Source: Candidatus Planktophila sp.
Lineage (GTDB): Bacteria > Actinomycetota > Actinomycetes > Nanopelagicales > Nanopelagicaceae
Assembly: GCA_017858325.1 (NCBI GenBank)
Contig: JAFMBT010000009.1
Coordinates: 1 to 55,528, forward strand
Direction of reading: 5' to 3'
DNA: 55,528 nucleotides
The notes beneath the pieces are model-generated. The model was not told the DNA's origin. It worked only from the letters and a program-made list of their open reading frames with translations, and ran no database searches. Made by a program: the position numbers and the translations under genes. This document shows, one piece after another, positions 44,669-52,900 of the stretch; position 1 is the first letter of the stretch, and each line of letters starts with the position of its first letter.

Positions 44669-45964
44669 TTAACCGTCTTCGCTCTTATCTATCTCTTCAG
44701 AGGACGCTTGTTCTTGAACGACTATTGGTTCAGTTTCAAGTAGCGCTGCCTCCAAAATAGGGGTGACGATCCCTATCTGCCAACGGCGGGCACCTAATGT
44801 AGATAGAGCAGCGTCTACTGAGCCAGTGGGATTACTCCAGCAGATACGGCGAACGTATTCAGGGGAGATGAGATTTTCAAGGGGGAGTGCGAGTTCTTGA
44901 GAACGTAGCAATAAATTCTCTTTTGCATGCGTTAGCGCGGCGTAACGAAGTGGGTATTTTCCACGCCAGACCTTTACAGGTGGAAGTGCATCACTCTCAC
45001 CGCGCACAGGGGGCAATTCTTCCTCGGCTAGATTCTGGGCGGTAGCGATAGAAGAAATCCAGCGTATATGGTGTTCTAGCCAACGTGGACGCAAACCTAT
45101 TGGGCGAAGTATTTTTTCAAGAGCTTTCTTCGACTCTATCTTCGTATCGTCGCCAATTGAAAGGGCAATCGCAGAGATAGCAGTATCAGATAGTAATCTT
45201 CCGGGGGCGATGTCGAGTTCTGCTGCGAGTGAAATCCGAGATTCCCATAAACTCTTTACGACCGCGAGTTGGCGGCGCTTTTTAATGTGATGCATTCCTG
45301 AAGTCCGTCGCCAAGGATCTACTCGCGGCGGGGGAGGTGGCGTATTCAAAATTGCTGCAAATTCTTGTTCGGCCCACTGAGTTTTACCAGCAGCCTCGAG
45401 CAGCGCATCTACTTCATCGCGTAATTCAACAAGGAGTTCGACATCGAGGGCGGCGTAGTTGAGCCAATCAGTTGGTAATGGTCGCGTAGACCAATCAACA
45501 GCTGAATGTTCTTTGGCTAGCGAGACACCAAGAAGTGATTCCAGAAGCGGTCCTAAGCCGACTCGAGGTAATCCAGCCAGGCGTCCTCCCAGCTCTGTAT
45601 CAAAGAGTTTTACGGGGTGGATTCCAAGTTCGCGCAAGCAAGGCAAGTCTTGCGTACTTGCGTGAAGAATCACCTCATTAGTTGCAAGAAGATTGTTGAG
45701 TTCTGAAAATAAACGGTGCCCCGGGCCGAAAGGAATGGGATCGATCAGATGTAAGCCCCCACCATCGCGGGCAATCTGGATCAAGTATGCACGAGCGCTA
45801 AATTTATAACCACTTGCTCTCTCTGCATCAAGGGCAAATGGTCCTGTGCCTTGAGCCAAAGATTTAAGCGCCTTTTCAAATAGCTCTTCTGTGTCGACGA
45901 CATCCGGCAGACCTTGAGCCGGAGCCAGCAGTGGCGTCGGAAGTTTCTCTTCTTCATCTGTCAC
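44669..45964 (-). CDS. rnd: Ribonuclease D-type 3'-5' exonuclease with HRDC domain
   Basis: DEDD exonuclease acting on tRNA or other RNA 3' ends, 431 aa. Exo I FALDAERASG near residue 42, Exo II HASTQDLPCL near residue 100, Exo III with YAALDVELL near residue 170; an HRDC domain follows (about 225-300), with an actinobacterial C-terminal extension. GTG start, 12 nt after DUF3000, so cotranscribed with it. The rnd-DUF3000 pair near dxs is also found in Mycobacterium. Confidence 0.92.
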   Translation of the reverse strand: MTDEEEKLPTPLLAPAQGLPDVVDTEELFEKALKSLAQGTGPFALDAERASGYKFSARAYLIQIARDGGGLHLIDPIPFGPGHRLFSELNNLLATNEVILHASTQDLPCLRELGIHPVKLFDTELGGRLAGLPRVGLGPLLESLLGVSLAKEHSAVDWSTRPLPTDWLNYAALDVELLVELRDEVDALLEAAGKTQWAEQEFAAILNTPPPPPRVDPWRRTSGMHHIKKRRQLAVVKSLWESRISLAAELDIAPGRLLSDTAISAIALSIGDDTKIESKKALEKILRPIGLRPRWLEHHIRWISSIATAQNLAEEELPPVRGESDALPPVKVWRGKYPLRYAALTHAKENLLLRSQELALPLENLISPEYVRRICWSNPTGSVDAALSTLGARRWQIGIVTPILEAALLETEPIVVQEQASSEEIDKSEDG

Positions 45965-45976
45965 AGAGTTAATCCG

Positions 45977-46564
45977 CTATCTGCGAGGACTTTTAATAGT
46001 TGAGACTCCATCAATTACTGGTGGAAGAAATGAAATCTCTGCAATGAGATTGCACCATGACATGACGTGGTTGAGCAGTGCTTCTCCGGCATCGGCACCT
46101 TGAGGGATAACCGGAGTCCACGATGCCCGGATTTCAATTTCTGATTCATTACTTCGAGGAGATAATTTGCCAAAGGAAGCGCTGGAAACACGGGTCACCG
46201 TGCCAGAGGGTGAGTTATATGAGCAGCCAGAATTCTCAAGCGATGCTAATAACCAGTTCCAGCCGACCTCAGGTAGCAGCGGGTCCTCCTGCATCGCAGA
46301 GTCAACGTCTGCGCTTACAAATGTCACACAACGAAACTCACCATCCCATGTGTCTTGGCCACCTGGCTCATGTAATAAAACAAATCTTCCCGTTGCTATC
46401 TCGTCCTCGGCATCACCTAAGAGCCCGTTTGTCACATCGGCAGTGAATGCAAAAGAGTAAGTTGCAAGTTTCTGCGGTGGAGGAACTTCTTCCAGAAATA
46501 TCTCGTTGCGCGGAGTCGCTGTTCGCAGGATATCTAAAAGTCGATTGAAAGCGGCTGTATCCAT
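45977..46564 (-). CDS. DUF3000 family protein
   Basis: A 195-aa actinobacterial protein of unknown function, cytosolic by appearance. Characteristic parts are VRNEI-like RNEIFLEEVPPPQKLATYSFA, GRFVLLHEPGGQDTWDGEFR near residue 60 and VGWNWLLASL near residue 100. Upstream gene of rnd. The ATG at 46564 has TAGAAT 6 nt before it. Confidence 0.87.
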   Translation of the reverse strand: MDTAAFNRLLDILRTATPRNEIFLEEVPPPQKLATYSFAFTADVTNGLLGDAEDEIATGRFVLLHEPGGQDTWDGEFRCVTFVSADVDSAMQEDPLLPEVGWNWLLASLENSGCSYNSPSGTVTRVSSASFGKLSPRSNESEIEIRASWTPVIPQGADAGEALLNHVMSWCNLIAEISFLPPVIDGVSTIKSPRR

Positions 46565-46570
46565 TTCTTT

Positions 46571-46576
46571 ATTCTA
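46571..46576 (-). promoter_or_regulatory. -10 element of the DUF3000 gene (leaderless type)
   Basis: TAGAAT on the minus strand, 6 nt before the ATG at 46564. The AAAGAA between could also act as a poor ribosome site. Confidence 0.45.
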
Positions 46577-46621
46577 AATTGCACATATCCCAGCATGCGG
46601 GAGGCGTGCCCAAAAGTGCGA

Positions 46622-46627
46622 TATCTT
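46622..46627 (+). promoter_or_regulatory. -10 element of the EamA transporter gene (leaderless type)
   Basis: TATCTT, 7 nt before the ATG at 46635; identical to the acnA hexamer. Confidence 0.45.
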
Positions 46628-46634
46628 CTGCAAC

Positions 46635-47480
46635 ATGGCAGCCCTATTAGCACTGATTTCAAGTGGAATGTGGGGCGCTGCCGATTATCTTGCAGGTAAT
46701 TTAAGTAAAAAATTTGCACCCACTGCTGTCCTAGCAGTCACACAGATTATCGGACTTATTTTTGGACTCTTACTTGCAATCACAACGGGTGCATTCGATG
46801 CCCAAGCACTCGGAGAGGGTGGATATCTCATCCCGGGAATTGCTGCGGGTTTTGCAGGTTACTTTGGATTGATTTGTTTATATCGAGCACTGGCAACTGG
46901 GCGAATGGGCGTAGTCTCACCAATTAGCGCTATGAGTGGAATCGTTCCAGTTCTCTATGCACTGATCTTTCTAGGAGAGCGATTTGGTCCACTTGTAGCA
47001 ATCGGTGTCATCTTTGCGCTGCTGGGTGCATTTCTAGCCAGCGGACCCGAACTCTCACAAGGCTTCCCACTCAAGCCTGTTTTTTTAGCTCTGGGTGCAG
47101 CAGTAGGTTTTGGTATAGCTCTGACATTTATGGCACAAGGTTCTGAATCAAGTGCTCTCATGACAATGGTCTCGATGCGTGGAGCGACCTTCTTTGTCAG
47201 TGTTGCAATTCTCTTTCGATTGCGCGGCACTGGCGGTTTGGGAAAAAGTCATATTGGCCTACTTTTATTTATTGGTGTTGCCGATTTCAGCGCTAATTTG
47301 ATTCTTGGTATTGCAACAACGAGAGGCCTTGTTTCGCTGGCCATGGTTTTAGGATCTCTCTATCCAATTATGACTGCACTTCTCGCCTTCGTATTTCTAA
47401 AAGAACGTTTACACCGCGTCCAATATGTAGGAATTGCCAGCGCAGTATTTGGCGTAGCGATGATTGCAGCTTTTTCCTAA
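46635..47480 (+). CDS. EamA/DMT-family transporter
   Basis: Drug/metabolite transporter superfamily membrane protein, 281 aa, with about ten hydrophobic segments in two EamA repeats (about 1-135 and 145-281). PISAMSGIVPVLYALIFLGERFG near residue 95 and LYPIMTALLAFVFLKERLH near residue 245 are the conserved ends of each half. Substrate cannot be inferred. It converges on the RibD-like gene with a 6-bp gap. Confidence 0.85.
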   Translation: MAALLALISSGMWGAADYLAGNLSKKFAPTAVLAVTQIIGLIFGLLLAITTGAFDAQALGEGGYLIPGIAAGFAGYFGLICLYRALATGRMGVVSPISAMSGIVPVLYALIFLGERFGPLVAIGVIFALLGAFLASGPELSQGFPLKPVFLALGAAVGFGIALTFMAQGSESSALMTMVSMRGATFFVSVAILFRLRGTGGLGKSHIGLLLFIGVADFSANLILGIATTRGLVSLAMVLGSLYPIMTALLAFVFLKERLHRVQYVGIASAVFGVAMIAAFS

Positions 47481-47486
47481 CAATTA

Positions 47487-47999
47487 TTATCGAGTAGCGG
47501 TATAGAAGACTGTTTCGCCTTCACTCTCACTCGACACCGATGTAAAGTGCGATAGCAATTCCTTGACATCAACCCGATCTTCTCCGCCGGCAACGGGGGT
47601 GACACTGAGCTCGAGGCGATCAATCATGTTGAGCGAGATTAGCTCGAAAATAATCGATTGCCCTGCTTCGATCAGAATCGTCGGCCCGAAAAGTCTGCGC
47701 GCTCTCTCGATCGCCACACTGGGAGATGCGCTCCACCAATAGGCCTGGCGATTATCGGCTAAAGCGTTAGCCATGGAAGTCGAGACCACAACAACTGGCA
47801 CGGGTGTCTTGTGATAGGGCTCTGTCCGCGCAGTATTTCCCCCGATGAGAATTGCATCAACACTTCTGCGCCGCGCAAGAAAGCGAGTTCTATCGGCGCT
47901 CGAGCTGACTCCACGCGAGCTGCCATCTTTTGTCGTACTGCCATCACTTCCTACGACGAGAGTGGCGATGATCTCTCCATCGATTTGGCTTGCGGTCAT
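47487..47999 (-). CDS. RibD C-terminal-domain (pyrimidine reductase-like) protein
   Basis: A 170-aa NADPH-dependent reductase-like protein. The RibD_C/dihydrofolate-reductase fold is indicated by VVGSDGSTTKDGSS near the start, DAILIGGNTARTEPY near residue 48 and ILIEAGQSIIFELI near residue 107. It is shorter than the usual 220-260 aa of this family, and no deaminase domain is present. It may act on a pyrimidine or unrelated substrate. TAATCT lies 6 nt before the ATG. Confidence 0.75.
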   Translation of the reverse strand: MTASQIDGEIIATLVVGSDGSTTKDGSSRGVSSSADRTRFLARRRSVDAILIGGNTARTEPYHKTPVPVVVVSTSMANALADNRQAYWWSASPSVAIERARRLFGPTILIEAGQSIIFELISLNMIDRLELSVTPVAGGEDRVDVKELLSHFTSVSSESEGETVFYTATR

Positions 48000-48005
48000 T
48001 GGCAG

Positions 48006-48011
48006 AGATTA
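48006..48011 (-). promoter_or_regulatory. -10 element of the RibD-like gene (leaderless type)
   Basis: TAATCT on the minus strand, 6 nt before the ATG at 47999; the overlapping GATAAT is 8 nt away. Confidence 0.45.
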
Positions 48012-48065
48012 TCGCCACTGGTATCCCTTGTGCGCCTAGATCACAGGATTTGCCACGCCCAACGG

Positions 48066-48184
48066 GTGAGAATCGGAGAATCTCACTCGCTTTTTAGCTC
48101 CTCTTAAGTTGAGGACGGTGGTGCTGGCAAGTTAGCCTTGCCAGATGAAATGTAATGCGAGCACGGGAATTGCTTTAGCTCGCA
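48066..48184. promoter_or_regulatory. Cluster of inverted repeats in the RibD-like/PimB-like gap
   Basis: The 273-nt gap 48000-48272 has no gene. It contains GTGAGA/TCTCAC (48066-48071, 48081-48086, followed by a CTTTTT run), CCTC/GAGG (48100-48114), a perfect 8-bp CTGGCAAG/CTTGCCAG (48124-48131, 48137-48144) and a perfect 7-bp TGCGAGC/GCTCGCA (48156-48162, 48178-48184). The third spans GTTAGCCT and matches the DtxR/IdeR 19-mer at 13 of 19 positions by my alignment. Either operators or a small structured RNA. Confidence 0.4.
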
Positions 48185-48272
48185 CCCTGCGCGTGAACTT
48201 TCTTCGCTCAACATCTTCAGTTTTGGCTAATAGTGTAGAAAAAAAACTGCACGTTGGGGCGCACCGGTTCTA

Positions 48273-49421
48273 GTGGAGCGAATTCTCTGTGTAACAAACG
48301 ATTTTGGTCCTAGAGCCGGTGGTATTGAATCCTTTGTTATAGGACTTATAGAGCGACTTCCGAAAAATACCGTCATCGTCTACACGAGCGCGCAGGATAA
48401 GAGTGAGCTGTATGACCGGCAATGGCGTGAAAATTATGGCGTCGAAGTAATCAGAGATAAAGCACGTATTCTTCTGCCAACACCGGGTGTTGCCTATTGC
48501 ATATCCGCCCTTGTTAAAGATCGAGAGATAAAGATGGCATTTTTTGGCGCGGCCGCCCCGCTCGCACTACTTACGCCGGTTCTACGGCGTGCAGGGGTGA
48601 AAAAAATTGTTGCCCTCACACACGGTCATGAGGTGTGGTGGTCAAAGATTTGGCCATTTACATGGGCGATGAAATCTATTGCACGCAACGTTGATCACCT
48701 TACCTACCTCGGTGAGTTTACGAAAAATGCAATTTCTCAGCCGATAAGTGCATCTGCGAAGGCTGCGATGGTAAGAATCGCCCCTGGAATAGATACCGAC
48801 CATTTTGCTCCCGTTGACACATCTGAGTTGAAGAAATCACTTGGTCTTGTCGACAAGAGGGTGATTGTAAGTGTGGGACGACTTGTCCATCGTAAAGGTC
48901 AAGATATTCTCATTGCAGCGATGCCAGAGATTCTCAGAGAAATTCCAGATTCACATCTACTTCTCATCGGTGAAGGCCCATATCGCCAGTATCTGCAATC
49001 ACGAGTGAAAAAACTTCGGATAGATTCACACGTTACCTTTATAGGCCGCATCACATTCTCAGATCTTCCTCACTATATCTGTCTCGGAGAAATCTTTGCT
49101 ATGCCGGCTCGCTCACGATTTGCAGGGCTCGAAGTGGAAGGGTTAGGGATTGTCTACCTCGAAGCCAGTGCATGCGGACTCCCAGTAATCGCCGGAAATT
49201 CTGGGGGAGCACCCGATGCTGTGCGCGATGGCGTTACCGGACTTGTCATAGATGGAAGAGATCCTCGCTCTGTAGCGCAATCTATATCTGAACTCTTACT
49301 TGACCCAGAGAGAGCTCGTCAGATGGGACGGGCAGGTAGAGCATGGATTATCAAAGAGTGGCGATGGCAGATCTGGTCTGAAAGATTTGCAGAAATTCTT
49401 ATATCAAACCCAAAGATTTAG
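48273..49421 (+). CDS. GT4 glycosyltransferase, PimB-like
   Basis: GT-B fold glycosyltransferase, 382 aa, cytoplasmic side of the membrane. VTNDFGPRAGGIESFV at the start, FFGAAAPLALL near residue 90, THGHEVWWSK near residue 116, GRLVHRKGQD near residue 204 and EGLGIVYLEASACGLPVIAGNSGGAPDAV near residues 285-313 match the PimB mannosyltransferase of phosphatidylinositol mannoside synthesis. Its neighbour, the FadD15-type ligase, is also the mycobacterial neighbour. The donor and acceptor are inferred. GTG start without a ribosome site; a possible -10 (TAGTGT, 48231-48236) would give a short leader. Confidence 0.85.
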   Translation: MERILCVTNDFGPRAGGIESFVIGLIERLPKNTVIVYTSAQDKSELYDRQWRENYGVEVIRDKARILLPTPGVAYCISALVKDREIKMAFFGAAAPLALLTPVLRRAGVKKIVALTHGHEVWWSKIWPFTWAMKSIARNVDHLTYLGEFTKNAISQPISASAKAAMVRIAPGIDTDHFAPVDTSELKKSLGLVDKRVIVSVGRLVHRKGQDILIAAMPEILREIPDSHLLLIGEGPYRQYLQSRVKKLRIDSHVTFIGRITFSDLPHYICLGEIFAMPARSRFAGLEVEGLGIVYLEASACGLPVIAGNSGGAPDAVRDGVTGLVIDGRDPRSVAQSISELLLDPERARQMGRAGRAWIIKEWRWQIWSERFAEILISNPKI

Positions 49422-50022
49422 CTCGAGCGACAGCAGCTGGACGAGAGTGCGTATTTAGTTTTCGATAAATTGTAGTGATATGGGTCTTGGCTGTTGAGTG
49501 CGAGATAAACATCGTCTTGGCAATGTCAGAGATACTCATTTCACCCGCCAGATAAGCAATAACTGTTATTTCTCGAGGAGATAAAATCGTGCCATTTTTC
49601 TCTCGCATTAAAAGCTCAATTGCGCGGTCACTTGTAAAAGTTGCTGGATTCACCAGCGCTGTCTGTATTGCTGCTATGAGAAGATCAATCCCTGCTGATT
49701 TTGATATAAAACCTTGAGCTCCAGCCTTTGCCGCAGCCGAGATCAAGTCAAGCTCATCGTTAAGGCTGATAACAATGATGATCAGAGACGGAGATTGCTT
49801 TCGCGCCCATTGCACAATCTCTAAGCCGTTGCCATCGGGTAGGTTGATATCCACGGTAATTACTTGAGGATTATGCAGTGCGATCATTGCCGTCGCCTCT
49901 TTCAATGAACCGGCTTCGCCTATACAGTTAAATCCAGCAGTGGTTAGCGCTTTTATGATTCCTATTCTGACTACTGGATGATCATCGATCACCAGGACGC
50001 TCGCCAAAACGTTATGACTCAT
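49399..50022 (-). CDS. NarL/LuxR-family response regulator
   Basis: Two-component transcription factor, 207 aa. Receiver domain 1-125 with the acidic pair in VIDDHPVVRIG, phosphorylatable Asp58 in VDINLPDG and the lysine in SKSAG; a LuxR-type DNA-binding domain at about 145-205 (LSPREITVIAYLA and STAKTHITTIYRKLN). Coupled to the kinase by an ATGA overlap. Its 3' end overlaps the convergent PimB-like gene by 23 nt. Target genes unknown. Confidence 0.92.
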   Translation of the reverse strand: MSHNVLASVLVIDDHPVVRIGIIKALTTAGFNCIGEAGSLKEATAMIALHNPQVITVDINLPDGNGLEIVQWARKQSPSLIIIVISLNDELDLISAAAKAGAQGFISKSAGIDLLIAAIQTALVNPATFTSDRAIELLMREKNGTILSPREITVIAYLAGEMSISDIAKTMFISHSTAKTHITTIYRKLNTHSRPAAVARAKSLGLI

Positions 50023-50564
50023 AAGGTGATTGAGACTGTGGTTCCTTTCATCCCGGTCTCGATATCGATCTTTCCACCGTGCCTTTGGACTCGTTCAACA
50101 CAGCCAACAAGTCCGTATCTATCCTGAGTGATTTTTGCGCCGCCGGATCCGTTATCAGAAATTACTACCATAGTCTGATTATTGTCTTGGGTGAAGGTGA
50201 GGTGTATCTGGGTAGCCCCAGAGTGATGGGTGGCATTGCGAAGCAACTCTGCAACCACGAGAAGTAAAAGTTCTTGATCCTGTGGTTCGACGACAGAATC
50301 TCCGGTATTAATGTGAATAAGGGGAGAGATCTGATCCGCAAGGCGTTGAATCTCAACCCAAAAGTCGAATCCTTTACGCAGATTTAGAATTTCATTACGA
50401 ACTTTCACAATCAAATCAGAGAGATTGTGTCGAATTGTGCGCATCTCGTGGCGAACTGACGGTGGCGTCTCTGGCTGAGCTAGCACCAGATCAATCTGAT
50501 AGCCGAGTGCGATGAGATCCTGCGCGATTCCATCGTGAATTTCTTGGGCAATAGCGATTCGCAC
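50019..50564 (-). CDS. Minimal sensor histidine kinase (HisKA_3 type)
   Basis: Only 181 aa: His10 in IAQEIHDGIAQDLIALGYQ, then the ATPase domain with ELLRNATHHSGA (N box), ISDNGSGGA (G1) and YGLVGCVERVQRHGGKI. There is no N-terminal sensor or membrane segment. The GTG start has no good ribosome site. The reading frame continues upstream for nine more codons to the TAA of fadD, so the true N-terminus is uncertain (an ATC at 50577-50579 lies 8 nt after GAGG). It partners the response regulator. Confidence 0.85.
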   Translation of the reverse strand: MRIAIAQEIHDGIAQDLIALGYQIDLVLAQPETPPSVRHEMRTIRHNLSDLIVKVRNEILNLRKGFDFWVEIQRLADQISPLIHINTGDSVVEPQDQELLLLVVAELLRNATHHSGATQIHLTFTQDNNQTMVVISDNGSGGAKITQDRYGLVGCVERVQRHGGKIDIETGMKGTTVSITL

Positions 50565-50591
50565 CGATTGTGACTCGATGCGATCTACCTC

Positions 50592-52385
50592 TTACTCCTT
50601 GGCGTAAAGCTCATCAATTTCCTTGGCGAATTGGGTTGCAACCACGTGGCGCTTGACCGATAGCTTTGCAGTGAGGTGGCCACCAGCGATGGTGAAGTCT
50701 TCGCCAAGAATTGTGAACTTACGAATTGATTCAGCCTGACTGACCGCCTTATTAGCCTCATCAACAGCTGTCTGAATTACCGCAATCAAATCTGGGTCAT
50801 TGCGAAGTGTTTCAAGCGTTGCACCATCTTTCTTGTGAGCTGTCATCCAACCCTTGGACATGTCGGGATCGATTGTGATCAGCGCTGCAATAAATGGCTT
50901 GTTATCACCAACAACCATGCACTGGCTTACAAGTGGGTGCGCGCGAAGTCGATCTTCAAGCACTGCAGGGGCGACATTCTTTCCGCCTGCTGTAACAATG
51001 AGTTCTTTCTTACGACCAACAATAGAGAGGAAACCATCTTCATCAAGCCTTCCTAGATCTCCAGATTTAAACCAGTGCTCACTATCAAATACTTCGCTAT
51101 TGGCTTCATCATTCTGCCAATACCCTCGCATCACAATCGGTCCCCTAATGAGAACTTCACCATCATCGGCAATGCGTACCGACGTCCCTGGGATGGGGCG
51201 ACCGACTGAACCAATCTTGAGGTGGCCAGTGATGTTAAGAGTGGCACCTGCCGTTGTCTCAGTTAATCCATAACCTTCATAGATGGTTACACCTGCACCA
51301 CGGAAGAAGTGACCTAGGCGAACACCCAATGGAGCTCCACCTGAAATTGCAGCTTCAACAGCTCCACCTAATGTGGTGCGGATTTTTGAAAAGACTAACT
51401 TGTCAAAAAGTGCATGCTTAAATGAAAGCATTGGCTTAAACTTTTTGGCATCAATATTCTCGCTATAAGCGATAGCAATTTCTGCAGCTTTTCTAAAGAT
51501 ATTTCCCTTACCAGCCGCTTCTGCCTTGGCTTCAGCTCCGTTATAGACCTTTTCAAATATTCGAGGAACTGCAAGGACGAATGTTGGTTTAAATGATTGG
51601 AGATCTGGGAGCAGTCGTGAAACAGGATCGCTGCAATGTGCTAAGTGTAGCCCTGCAGTAATCGCACCGATCTGCACCATGCGCCCGAAAACGTGAGCAA
51701 CTGGAAGGAAGAGAAGGGTTGAGCCGCCAGGCTTAAGGAATAGATCAGAAGCTCCTTGCACAACATTTCCGCACTCTGAGAGGAAGTTACCGTGTGTAAG
51801 ACTTACTCCCTTTGGTCGTCCTGTTGTTCCAGATGTGTAGATGAGGGTCGCAAGAGTTTCAGGAGTTAAGGCGTTACGGCGACGATCAATCTCATCATCG
51901 CTAATGTGGGCACCGGCCTTTGCAAGAACAGAGAGAACATCATCTGTCATGGTCCATACATGTTTTGTATGTGCGGGAAGCACTGTCTGCACTAGCTCGC
52001 GATAAGTAGGGGCTTCGACAATCACACCAACAGAACCAGAATCGCTCAAGATCCAATCAACCTGCTCCGCCGATGATGTTTCATAAATTGGCACAACGCA
52101 CCCGCCGGCAAACCAAATCGCGAAATCAAGAATCGTCCACTCGTAACGAGTACGAGCCATAATTGCGACTCTATCTCCGATATTAATACCGGCTGCAATC
52201 AAGCCCTTCGCAGTTGCGCGCACCTCGGCCTCAACTTCACGAGCAGTCACTGGTTGCCACCCTTCACCCAAAGGACGGGACATCACCACACGCTCTGGTT
52301 CAAACCATGCGCGATGAGCGATTAATTCAGTGAGGTTGCCCTCAGTGGCAGCAGGGACCAAAGCTTCTACGGAGTAAGTTGTCAT
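50592..52385 (-). CDS. fadD: Long-chain fatty acyl-CoA ligase (FadD15-type)
   Basis: Activates fatty acids to acyl-CoA via acyl-adenylate; feeds the beta-oxidation enzymes encoded at 37579-40902. It is 597 aa. AMP-binding motif LIYTSGTTGRPKGVSLTHG near residue 187, GYGLTETTAG near residue 372, KSGDLGRLDEDGFLSIVGR near residue 444 and the lysine-bearing GGKNVAP. ATG at 52385 is chosen over a TTG 6 nt upstream because TAGCGT lies 6 nt before it. The kinase-regulator pair follows on the same strand. Confidence 0.93.
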   Translation of the reverse strand: MTTYSVEALVPAATEGNLTELIAHRAWFEPERVVMSRPLGEGWQPVTAREVEAEVRATAKGLIAAGINIGDRVAIMARTRYEWTILDFAIWFAGGCVVPIYETSSAEQVDWILSDSGSVGVIVEAPTYRELVQTVLPAHTKHVWTMTDDVLSVLAKAGAHISDDEIDRRRNALTPETLATLIYTSGTTGRPKGVSLTHGNFLSECGNVVQGASDLFLKPGGSTLLFLPVAHVFGRMVQIGAITAGLHLAHCSDPVSRLLPDLQSFKPTFVLAVPRIFEKVYNGAEAKAEAAGKGNIFRKAAEIAIAYSENIDAKKFKPMLSFKHALFDKLVFSKIRTTLGGAVEAAISGGAPLGVRLGHFFRGAGVTIYEGYGLTETTAGATLNITGHLKIGSVGRPIPGTSVRIADDGEVLIRGPIVMRGYWQNDEANSEVFDSEHWFKSGDLGRLDEDGFLSIVGRKKELIVTAGGKNVAPAVLEDRLRAHPLVSQCMVVGDNKPFIAALITIDPDMSKGWMTAHKKDGATLETLRNDPDLIAVIQTAVDEANKAVSQAESIRKFTILGEDFTIAGGHLTAKLSVKRHVVATQFAKEIDELYAKE

Positions 52386-52391
52386 GGGCAA

Positions 52392-52397
52392 ACGCTA
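52392..52397 (-). promoter_or_regulatory. -10 element of fadD (leaderless type)
   Basis: TAGCGT on the minus strand, 6 nt before the ATG at 52385. Confidence 0.5.
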
Positions 52398-52415
52398 GCG
52401 GTGGAATGGCAAAAA

Positions 52416-52427
52416 TGGGAGATCCCA
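52416..52427. promoter_or_regulatory. Dyad midway between the fadD and SRPBCC promoters
   Basis: TGGGA-GA-TCCCA. It is exactly 18 bp from each of the two divergent -10 elements, so it covers both -35 regions symmetrically. Confidence 0.45.
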
Positions 52428-52445
52428 GAAAGAGATTTCTCAAGG

Positions 52446-52451
52446 TAGCCT
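52446..52451 (+). promoter_or_regulatory. -10 element of the SRPBCC gene (leaderless type)
   Basis: TAGCCT, 7 nt before the ATG at 52459. It lies inside CAAGG-TAG-CCTTG, a 5-bp inverted repeat. Confidence 0.5.
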
Positions 52452-52458
52452 TGCGCCT

Positions 52459-52893
52459 ATGAGCGATTTGAGCAGATCAACGATAGTTATTGAAGCCGCG
52501 ATGAGTCAGGTGACAGAGGTGCTTTTCGATCTCGAGAAGTACCCCGATTGGTCGGATTCTATAACAAAAGTCAAAGTTACTGAGCGCGATGAATCCGGGC
52601 GCCCCACCGGTGTAACCATGACAATCAGCGCAGGAGCAGTGAAAGATGAAGTCTCCCTGACCTACAATTGGGATGGCGCGCCTGGGCGAGTGGAATTTGA
52701 ACTCGAAGATGCAAATATGTTAACCAAGATGGATGGCGCATACATCGTTAAGGATCTTGGCGATGAAACCGAAGTCACCTATGAACTTTCAGTCGGACTT
52801 TCAATGCCAATTCCACAAATGATGATTACTAAGCAAGAAAAATCCACGATCGATCAGACGCTTTCTCAATTAAAAGAGCACTGCGAAGCATAA
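52459..52893 (+). CDS. SRPBCC (polyketide cyclase/dehydrase-like) protein
   Basis: A 144-aa START-like hydrophobic-pocket protein: IVIEAAMSQVTEVLFDLEKYPDWSDSI at residues 8-34 is the family opening, and the C-terminal helix ends LSQLKEHCEA. Probably binds a lipid; substrate unknown. Members sit near fadD15, pimB and plsC in Mycobacterium (order differs). It shares a 73-bp divergent control region with fadD and is followed by the glucokinase after 7 nt. Confidence 0.83.
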   Translation: MSDLSRSTIVIEAAMSQVTEVLFDLEKYPDWSDSITKVKVTERDESGRPTGVTMTISAGAVKDEVSLTYNWDGAPGRVEFELEDANMLTKMDGAYIVKDLGDETEVTYELSVGLSMPIPQMMITKQEKSTIDQTLSQLKEHCEA

Positions 52894-52900
52894 ATAGCAG

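Noticed and set aside
46123-46460. Plus-strand open frames within the DUF3000 gene
   Set aside because: Antisense shadows of a family member in its conserved place beside rnd.
48066-48095. GTGAGA/TCTCAC stem with CTTTTT as a transcription terminator
   Set aside because: No plus-strand gene ends nearby (the EamA gene ends 600 bp earlier), and on the minus strand it precedes a start. It is reported as part of the repeat cluster instead.
48261-48280. GGTTCTAGTGG as a tRNA T-arm
   Set aside because: No acceptor stem, anticodon arm or D-arm can be folded around it, and it overlaps the start of the glycosyltransferase.
50565-50594. Read-through of the fadD TAA giving a FadD-kinase fusion protein
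   Set aside because: TAA is the least leaky stop and no read-through context or recoding structure is evident. Reinitiation or coupling is simpler; kept only as a test in the findings.
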